Part shown: piece after piece, positions 58,136 to 64,000 of the stretch
How the letters are laid out: each line of letters opens with the position of its first letter
How positions within the stretch are numbered: position 1 is the stretch's first letter
Source of the DNA: Flavobacteriales bacterium
GTDB taxonomy: Bacteria > Bacteroidota > Bacteroidia > Flavobacteriales_F > PHOS-HE28
NCBI GenBank assembly: GCA_020635695.1
Contig: JACJZH010000010.1
Location: 62,001 to 126,000, forward strand
Direction of reading: 5' to 3'
Length of the DNA stretch: 64,000 nucleotides
Translations under genes and position numbers: made by a program
Notes under the pieces: model-generated
Seen by the model: only the letters and a program-made list of their open reading frames with translations
Database searches by the model: none
Told to the model about the DNA's origin: nothing

Positions 58136-61100
58136 ATGGAACACATTACCCGACTTCTTAAATGGCCAAGGGAATGGAGCCGCTGGCTTATGCTGCTCCT
58201 TCCGCAACTGGTCCTCGGTCAGTTCTCGGACCATGCGCACGACCACGAACTGGACGAGCTGCTCCACCACCACGAGCAGCAGCTCGAATTCGTGGAGAAC
58301 AACGGTCAGTTCGGTGATCGCGTGCGCTACCGGCTTGATCTTCCCCACGGACAGGCGGTGGCCACGCCGGAGGGCATGGTCATCTCCATGTTCGATCCGG
58401 CCAGTGTGGCACAACGCCAGCGTGAAGGCATCCTGATCGAACAGGAGGTCCAGCGTGGCCTGCCTATGCGTGACCTGACCTGGCGGCAGCGCGGACATGC
58501 CTGGCTGATGCGCCCGGTGGGTGCTTCTCCGCGTATGCGCGTGGAGGGCCGCCATGCGCATCGGGGAACCTCCAACTTCTTTCTTGGTGACCGACAGGCA
58601 ATGGACGTGACCAGCTACCAGGAGGTCTGGTACAGGGACGTCTATCCCGGCATCGACCTGCGCTACTACCCGGCGGAGGACGGCTCCTTGGAATATGACC
58701 TGCTGTGCAACGCCGGAAGCGACCCGAACGACATCGCCCTGGCCTTTGACGGCATCGAAGGTCTGCGGTTGAACGCCGAGGGGGAGCTCGTCCTCCCCAC
58801 CCTGCTTGGTGAGGTGAGCTTCCCGGCCCCCTACGTTTATCAGCAGGTCAGAGGCCGTGAGGTGGAGGTCCCCTCCACGTACCGGATCGATGAGGAGGGC
58901 CGTCTGCGCTTCACGCTGGGCGACCACGACGCCACCATTCCCTTGGTCATCGACCCCATCGCCCTGCGTTGGGCCACCTGGGTGAACACCGCCTCCACAG
59001 GTGACAATCACGGCCACTGCATCTGGGTGGATCCGAACGATGGCGCCATCTACGTGGTGGCACGGGTGGTGGGCACCACCGACCAGATCACCCCGGGAGC
59101 CTTCGACGTGACCGCCAACGGGAATCTGGAGATCATCATCGGCAAGTACCTGGAACCCGCCACCATCGGGGGCAGCGGCACCCGCGTCTGGCAGACCTAT
59201 GTGGGCGGCAACGGTGACGACAACCCTTATGCCATGGAACAGGGCCCGGATGGCAACCTGTACATCACCGGGCAGACCACCAGCACCAACTTCCCCCTGC
59301 TCGGCGGACCCGATTTCTCCGGCCCCAGCATCGACCAGCAGGGACAGTCCGGCGTGGACGTCTTCGTGTTGAAGATCAACACCGCCGGCACCTCGATCAA
59401 AGCCTCCGTGATCGGCGGTAACGGGACCGACAACAATTTCGATGTACGGCTCGCCGCCAACAACGACGTGTTCGTGTGCGGCAGCACCACCAGCACCAAC
59501 CTGGCCACGTTGAACCCCGGCACCGGTGCCAGCAATACGAACAACGGTAGCAACGATGTGCTGGTCTTCCGACTTGGGCAGGACCTGTCCTCATTGGTGT
59601 GGATGGAGAATTACGGGGGTAGCGGAAGCGATGTGGGCAGCATCATGTTGCACGACCTGGTGTCAGGCGACCTTTTCGTCGGTGGCAACACGAGCAGCAA
59701 CAACTTCCCCCTGCTGAACGCCCGGCAGAGCTCTCGGGGCGGTTCCTCCGCAGGATTCATCCAGCGCCGTCTGGGAGCGACCGGAGGGGCGTTGTGGTCC
59801 TCCTACTTCTCCTCATCCTCCGGGGATGACGCCAATCTGCTTTGCATGGCCTTCAACAACGACCGCACGGAGATCTACTTCGGCGGAGTGACGGAAGGGC
59901 TGAACAGTGCGAACATCACCACAGGGGTCTACGATACCGGTCACAACGGGAGCAACGACTTCTATGTGGCCCACATGGACATCGACCAGAACTTCATCGC
60001 AGGCACCTATATCGGAGGATCCGGGAACGAGGTGAACATGATGGGCCTGAACACGGACCAGAACGACGATGTGTACGTGTTCGGATATACGGGCAGCGGC
60101 AACTTCCCCACTTCGGCCGCTCCCGACGTGCCGCTACAGACCTCGAACAACGGGGGCGACGACAAGGTCTTCCTGAAGCTGGAAAGCGATCTGGCCTCCC
60201 TCGAGTTCAGCACCTATTATGGAGGAAGCCAGGACGACTACGACCCCGTGGGTGAACGCGGCATCAAGTTCAGCAACTGCCGCATCTACACGATCGTCAC
60301 TTCGGAATCCAACAACATCCCACTGACCCAGGGTGCACTGAACACTACCAAGAACAGCAGCAGTTCGATCTATGAACCCGGGCTCGTGGTCTGGGCCAAT
60401 CCACCCGACCTGCTCGGGAACACGATCACCGGCAACCAGACCGTCTGCGCCGGAGACGTCCCCACCGACATCACCGGCTCTGAGCCCGCCTACGTACTGC
60501 CGACCATCGTCCGCAACAACGCGGCGTCCAGTTATCCCTCACTGGGAAGCGCCGCCACGTACCAGTGGCAGATCAGCACCGACAGCCTGACCTGGAACGA
60601 TATCCCGGGCGCCACGGCCCAGGACCTGCCCGGAGCACTCGTCGGTCCTTTGACGCAGAAGACCTTCATCCGGCGCATCATCGGTGGTGATGCCTGCATC
60701 CTGGCAGGTGCGGCCGACCAGGTCGTGACCGTGCGCATCATCGGGGTCACCGCACAAGTGACCAACGTGACCTGCAACGGGGCGAACAATGGCAGCATCA
60801 CCGCCCAATCCGATGGTCAGCCTCCGTTCTCCTACCAATGGAGTTCGGGACAGACGACCCAGACGATCACCGGTCTGACTCCGGGCAACTACACCGTGAC
60901 CGTCACGGACGGTAGCGGATGCCAGGCATCAGGAACGTTCCAAGTGAACGAGCCTCCCCTGCTCACCGCATCGGTGAACGTGGTAGACGCCACATGCAAC
61001 ACCAGCAACGGCTCAGCCTCCACCTCCGTCGCGGGCGGAACGCCCCCCTACATCTATCAATGGAGCAACGGCAGCTCGGGCAGCTCGATCTCGGGCGTAC

Positions 61101-64000
61101 CGGGTGGTGCATACAGCGTGACCATCACCGATCAACTGGGGTGTTCCATCACCCTGCCTACCAACATCGGCAACACCGGCCTGCCCGGTGCCGATGCCGG
61201 ACCCTCCATCGAGATCACTTGCTTAAATGGTCCCGCTGTACAACTGTCCGGCTCATCACCAACGAACGGGGTCAGCTTCGCCTGGACGGCCAGCAACGGA
61301 GGGAACATCGTTTCCGGAGCGAACACGGCCACACCTGAAGTGAACGCACCAGGCACCTACACCTTGACGGTGACGAACGACCAATCGGGCTGTACAAGTT
61401 CGGACCAGGTCGTCGTCACGGAAGACACTGATCTTCCGGATGCATCGGCCTCGGTATCCGGTATTCTCACCTGTGCGGTCACCTCCGTTCAAGTGAATGG
61501 CGCCAGCACCACGGCAGGTGTGTCCTTCTCCTGGACCGGGCCGGGTGGCTTCAACTCCTCCGACCAGAACCCCGTGGTCACCACGGCAGGCACCTACGTG
61601 CTGACCGTGACCGGTGCCAACGGATGCACCAGCACCGCCAACGCCCTGGTCGATGAGGACCTGACCCTGCCCGGAGCTTCGGCCACCGGCGGCACCCTCA
61701 CCTGCGATGTCACCTCGGTGATGCTCATGGGCGGTGGCAACGGTTCCTACAGCTGGACCGGGCCGGGTGGCTTCACCAGCTCCGACCAGAACCCCGTGGT
61801 CGCCACGGCAGGCATCTATGTGCTGACCGTGACCGGTGCCAACGGATGCACCAGCACCGCCAACGCCCTGGTCGATGAGGACCTGGACCTGCCGGGCGCT
61901 TCGGCCTCCGGCGGCACCCTCACCTGCGACGTCACCTCGGTGATGCTCATGGGCACTGGCAACGGGTCCTTCTCCTGGACCGGACCCGGTGGCTTCACCA
62001 GCTCCGACCAGAACCCCGTGGTCGCCACGGCAGGCACCTACACCCTGACGGTCACCGGTGCCAACGGTTGCACCAGCCAGGCCAGCGCTGATGTGCTCCT
62101 CGATGCGGACGCGCCCGGCGCTTCGGCCACCGGCGGCACCCTGACCTGTGACGTCACCTCGGTGATGCTCATGGGTTCCGGCAACGGGTCCTTCTCCTGG
62201 ACCGGACCCGGTGGCTTCACCAGCTCCGACCAGAACCCCGTGGTCGCCACGGCAGGCACCTACACCCTGACGGTCACCGGTGCCAACGGTTGCACCAGCC
62301 AGGCCAGCGCTGATGTGCTCCTCGATGTGGACGTGCCCGGCGCTTCGGCTACTGGCGGCACCCTGACCTGTGACGTCACCTCGGTGATGCTCATGGGTTC
62401 CGGCAACGGGTCCTTCTCCTGGACCGGACCCGGTGGCTTCACCAGCTCCGATCAGAACCCCGTGGTCGCCACCGCAGGCACCTACGTGCTGACCGTGACC
62501 GGTGCCAACGGATGCACCAGCACCGCCAACGCCCTGGTCGATGAGGACCTGACCCTGCCCGGCGCTTCGGCCACCGGCGGCACCCTCACCTGCGACGTCA
62601 CCTCGGTGATGCTCATGGGCACTGGCAACGGGTCCTTCTCCTGGACCGGACCCGGTGGCTTCACCAGCTCCGACCAGAACCCCGTGGTCGCCACGGCAGG
62701 CACCTACACCCTGACGGTCACCGGTGCCAACGGTTGCACCAGCCAGGCCAGCGCTGATGTGCTCCTCGATGTGGACGTGCCCGGCGCTTCGGCTACTGGC
62801 GGCACCCTGACCTGTGACGTCACCTCGGTGATGCTCATGGGTTCCGGCAACGGGTCCTTCTCCTGGACCGGACCCGGTGGCTTCACCAGCTCCGATCAGA
62901 ACCCCGTGGTGGCCACGGCAGGCACCTACACCCTGACGGTCACCGGCGCCAACGGTTGCACCAGCCAGGCCAGCGCTGATGTGCTCCTCGATGTGGACGT
63001 GCCCGGCGCTTCGGCTACTGGCGGCACCCTGACCTGTGACGTCACCTCGGTGATGCTCATGGGTTCCGGCAACGGGTCCTTCTCCTGGACCGGACCCGGT
63101 GGCTTCACCAGCTCCGATCAGAACCCCGTGGTCGCCACCGCAGGCACCTACACCCTGACGGTCACCGGCGCCAACGGTTGCACCAGCCAGGCCAGCGCTG
63201 ATGTGCTCCTCGATGTGGACGTGCCCGGCGCTTCGGCTACTGGCGGCACCCTGACCTGTGACGTCACCTCGGTGATGCTCATGGGTTCCGGCAACGGGTC
63301 CTTCTCCTGGACCGGACCCGGTGGCTTCACCAGCTCCGATCAGAACCCCGTGGTGGCCACGGCAGGCACCTACACCCTGACGGTCACCGGCGCCAACGGT
63401 TGCACCAGCCAGGCCAGCGCTGATGTGCTCCTCGATGTGGACGTGCCCGGCGCTTCGGCTACTGGCGGCACCCTGACCTGTGACGTCACCTCGGTGATGC
63501 TCATGGGTTCCGGCAACGGGTCCTTCTCCTGGACCGGACCCGGTGGCTTCACCAGCTCCGATCAGAACCCCGTGGTCGCCACCGCAGGCACCTACACCCT
63601 GACGGTCACCGGCGCCAACGGTTGCACCAGCCAGGCCAGCGCTGATGTGCTCCTCGATGTGGACGTGCCCGGCGCTTCGGCTACTGGCGGCACCCTGACC
63701 TGTGACGTCACCTCGGTGATGCTCATGGGTTCCGGCAACGGGTCCTTCTCCTGGACCGGACCCGGTGGCTTCACCAGCTCCGATCAGAACCCCGTGGTGG
63801 CCACGGCAGGCACCTACACCCTGACGGTCACCGGCGCCAACGGTTGCACCAGCCAGGCCAGCGCTGATGTGCTCCTCGATGTGGACGTGCCCGGCGCTTC
63901 GGCTACTGGCGGTACCCTGACCTGTGACGTCACCTCGGTGATGCTCACGGGTTCCGGCAACGGGTCCTTCTCCTGGACCGGGCCAGGCGGCTTCAACTCC
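58136..64000 (+). CDS. Giant surface protein with SBBP, SprB-like and tandem Ig/PKD-like repeats (3' end outside window)
   Basis: At least 1955 codons, open to the window edge. Signal peptide within residues 1-30 (WLMLLLPQLVLGQ). Residues about 45-285 fit the DUF7948 region (FVENNGQFGDRVRYRLDLP). About 285-745 are SBBP-type propeller repeats (YVGGNGDDNPYAMEQGPDG, YIGGSGNEVNMMGLN). About 870-1015 are two SprB-like repeats (VTNVTCNGANNGSITA, ATCNTSNGSAS). From about 1100 on come Ig/PKD-like units of 74 aa, each with two Cys and a SWTGPGGF core. Proteins of this build are exported by the type IX system and act in adhesion or gliding; the C-terminal sorting domain would lie beyond the window. Confidence 0.9.
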   Translation, partial: MEHITRLLKWPREWSRWLMLLLPQLVLGQFSDHAHDHELDELLHHHEQQLEFVENNGQFGDRVRYRLDLPHGQAVATPEGMVISMFDPASVAQRQREGILIEQEVQRGLPMRDLTWRQRGHAWLMRPVGASPRMRVEGRHAHRGTSNFFLGDRQAMDVTSYQEVWYRDVYPGIDLRYYPAEDGSLEYDLLCNAGSDPNDIALAFDGIEGLRLNAEGELVLPTLLGEVSFPAPYVYQQVRGREVEVPSTYRIDEEGRLRFTLGDHDATIPLVIDPIALRWATWVNTASTGDNHGHCIWVDPNDGAIYVVARVVGTTDQITPGAFDVTANGNLEIIIGKYLEPATIGGSGTRVWQTYVGGNGDDNPYAMEQGPDGNLYITGQTTSTNFPLLGGPDFSGPSIDQQGQSGVDVFVLKINTAGTSIKASVIGGNGTDNNFDVRLAANNDVFVCGSTTSTNLATLNPGTGASNTNNGSNDVLVFRLGQDLSSLVWMENYGGSGSDVGSIMLHDLVSGDLFVGGNTSSNNFPLLNARQSSRGGSSAGFIQRRLGATGGALWSSYFSSSSGDDANLLCMAFNNDRTEIYFGGVTEGLNSANITTGVYDTGHNGSNDFYVAHMDIDQNFIAGTYIGGSGNEVNMMGLNTDQNDDVYVFGYTGSGNFPTSAAPDVPLQTSNNGGDDKVFLKLESDLASLEFSTYYGGSQDDYDPVGERGIKFSNCRIYTIVTSESNNIPLTQGALNTTKNSSSSIYEPGLVVWANPPDLLGNTITGNQTVCAGDVPTDITGSEPAYVLPTIVRNNAASSYPSLGSAATYQWQISTDSLTWNDIPGATAQDLPGALVGPLTQKTFIRRIIGGDACILAGAADQVVTVRIIGVTAQVTNVTCNGANNGSITAQSDGQPPFSYQWSSGQTTQTITGLTPGNYTVTVTDGSGCQASGTFQVNEPPLLTASVNVVDATCNTSNGSASTSVAGGTPPYIYQWSNGSSGSSISGVPGGAYSVTITDQLGCSITLPTNIGNTGLPGADAGPSIEITCLNGPAVQLSGSSPTNGVSFAWTASNGGNIVSGANTATPEVNAPGTYTLTVTNDQSGCTSSDQVVVTEDTDLPDASASVSGILTCAVTSVQVNGASTTAGVSFSWTGPGGFNSSDQNPVVTTAGTYVLTVTGANGCTSTANALVDEDLTLPGASATGGTLTCDVTSVMLMGGGNGSYSWTGPGGFTSSDQNPVVATAGIYVLTVTGANGCTSTANALVDEDLDLPGASASGGTLTCDVTSVMLMGTGNGSFSWTGPGGFTSSDQNPVVATAGTYTLTVTGANGCTSQASADVLLDADAPGASATGGTLTCDVTSVMLMGSGNGSFSWTGPGGFTSSDQNPVVATAGTYTLTVTGANGCTSQASADVLLDVDVPGASATGGTLTCDVTSVMLMGSGNGSFSWTGPGGFTSSDQNPVVATAGTYVLTVTGANGCTSTANALVDEDLTLPGASATGGTLTCDVTSVMLMGTGNGSFSWTGPGGFTSSDQNPVVATAGTYTLTVTGANGCTSQASADVLLDVDVPGASATGGTLTCDVTSVMLMGSGNGSFSWTGPGGFTSSDQNPVVATAGTYTLTVTGANGCTSQASADVLLDVDVPGASATGGTLTCDVTSVMLMGSGNGSFSWTGPGGFTSSDQNPVVATAGTYTLTVTGANGCTSQASADVLLDVDVPGASATGGTLTCDVTSVMLMGSGNGSFSWTGPGGFTSSDQNPVVATAGTYTLTVTGANGCTSQASADVLLDVDVPGASATGGTLTCDVTSVMLMGSGNGSFSWTGPGGFTSSDQNPVVATAGTYTLTVTGANGCTSQASADVLLDVDVPGASATGGTLTCDVTSVMLMGSGNGSFSWTGPGGFTSSDQNPVVATAGTYTLTVTGANGCTSQASADVLLDVDVPGASATGGTLTCDVTSVMLTGSGNGSFSWTGPGGFNS
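61671..64000 (+). repeat. 222-bp tandem repeat array inside the surface protein gene
   Basis: About ten and a half in-frame units of 222 bp (74 codons), running off the window. Two unit types are seen: A (TYVLTVTGANGCTSTANAL) and B (TYTLTVTGANGCTSQASAD), in order A A B B A then B only. From 62704 the B units are nearly identical, except that two variants (GTGGTGGCCACGGCA and GTGGTCGCCACCGCA) alternate strictly, giving a 444-bp higher-order unit. Divergent forerunners of the unit lie at 61194-61670. Confidence 0.92.

Noticed and set aside
61816..63996. Series of 60-73 codon minus-strand ORFs every 222 bp
   Set aside because: Antisense shadows of the tandem coding repeats.
61671..64000. CRISPR-like array
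   Set aside because: Regular period of 222 bp, but no short repeats with unique spacers; the units are in-frame coding repeats of the surface protein.

Overview
The window looks like a chromosome segment of a high-GC member of the Bacteroidota, probably Flavobacteriales or a close relative. Evidence: promoters follow the Bacteroidota pattern TTG/TTTG-N19-23-TAnnTTTG; Shine-Dalgarno sequences are mostly absent; lipoproteins and secreted beta-rich proteins are frequent; there is a giant surface protein with SBBP, SprB-like and Ig/PKD-like repeats of the type exported by the type IX system; and marker genes include type B L31, a LuxC-like acyl-CoA reductase beside a ferredoxin, and DUF5117 metzincin. 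Genes are tightly packed, with many 4-nt overlaps on one strand (ATGA/GTGA) and tail to tail (CTAG/CTAA). I found no insertion sequence, prophage or CRISPR array.

Layout. 1-9400: housekeeping and envelope genes (SRPBCC protein, LPP20-like lipoprotein, YugP-type metallopeptidase, EEP lipoprotein, HerA/YjgR ATPase, dodecin, small unknowns, an SDR lacking the catalytic Tyr, M1 peptidase). 9421-16854: a signalling block with a stand-alone receiver protein, then divergently an E1-like/nitroreductase fusion (Rv1355c/MoeY type), an acyltransferase-like protein resembling acyl-homoserine-lactone synthases, a 7TM-DISM histidine kinase and a receiver-PAS-kinase hybrid. This is my main candidate for an undescribed system: a predicted small-molecule synthase pair coupled to its own sensors. 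17512-27323: aerobic phenylacetate degradation (paaE divergent from paaABCDGH, then paaIJ), interrupted by YceI, DUF2461 and O6-alkylguanine transferase genes. 28068-33277: L31, a beta-helix lipoprotein, LuxC-like reductase/ferredoxin and unknown secreted proteins.

34133-38723 is a minus-strand envelope glycan operon: two GT2 enzymes, a GT-C mannosyltransferase-like protein fused to a methyltransferase, and a beta-barrel protein. 38835-41425 holds a membrane polyferredoxin translationally coupled to an FAD oxidoreductase, with a GH113-like enzyme divergent. 43005-50413: EF-G-like GTPase, DoxX, TPR protein, DUF5117 protease and GT87-like enzyme. 50505-54883: the classic thrS-infC-rpmI-rplT operon, then a small membrane protein and a prohibitin-like protein; tRNA-Ala(CGC) follows. 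55015-57722: TPR lipoprotein, recA and bcp on the minus strand. 58136 to the window end: the giant surface protein, whose tail is a 222-bp tandem array with a 444-bp higher-order period.

A recurring theme is a -7 element placed 4-6 nt before the start codon at eight or more genes, which implies leaderless mRNAs. All family names come from reading motifs; no searches were run.
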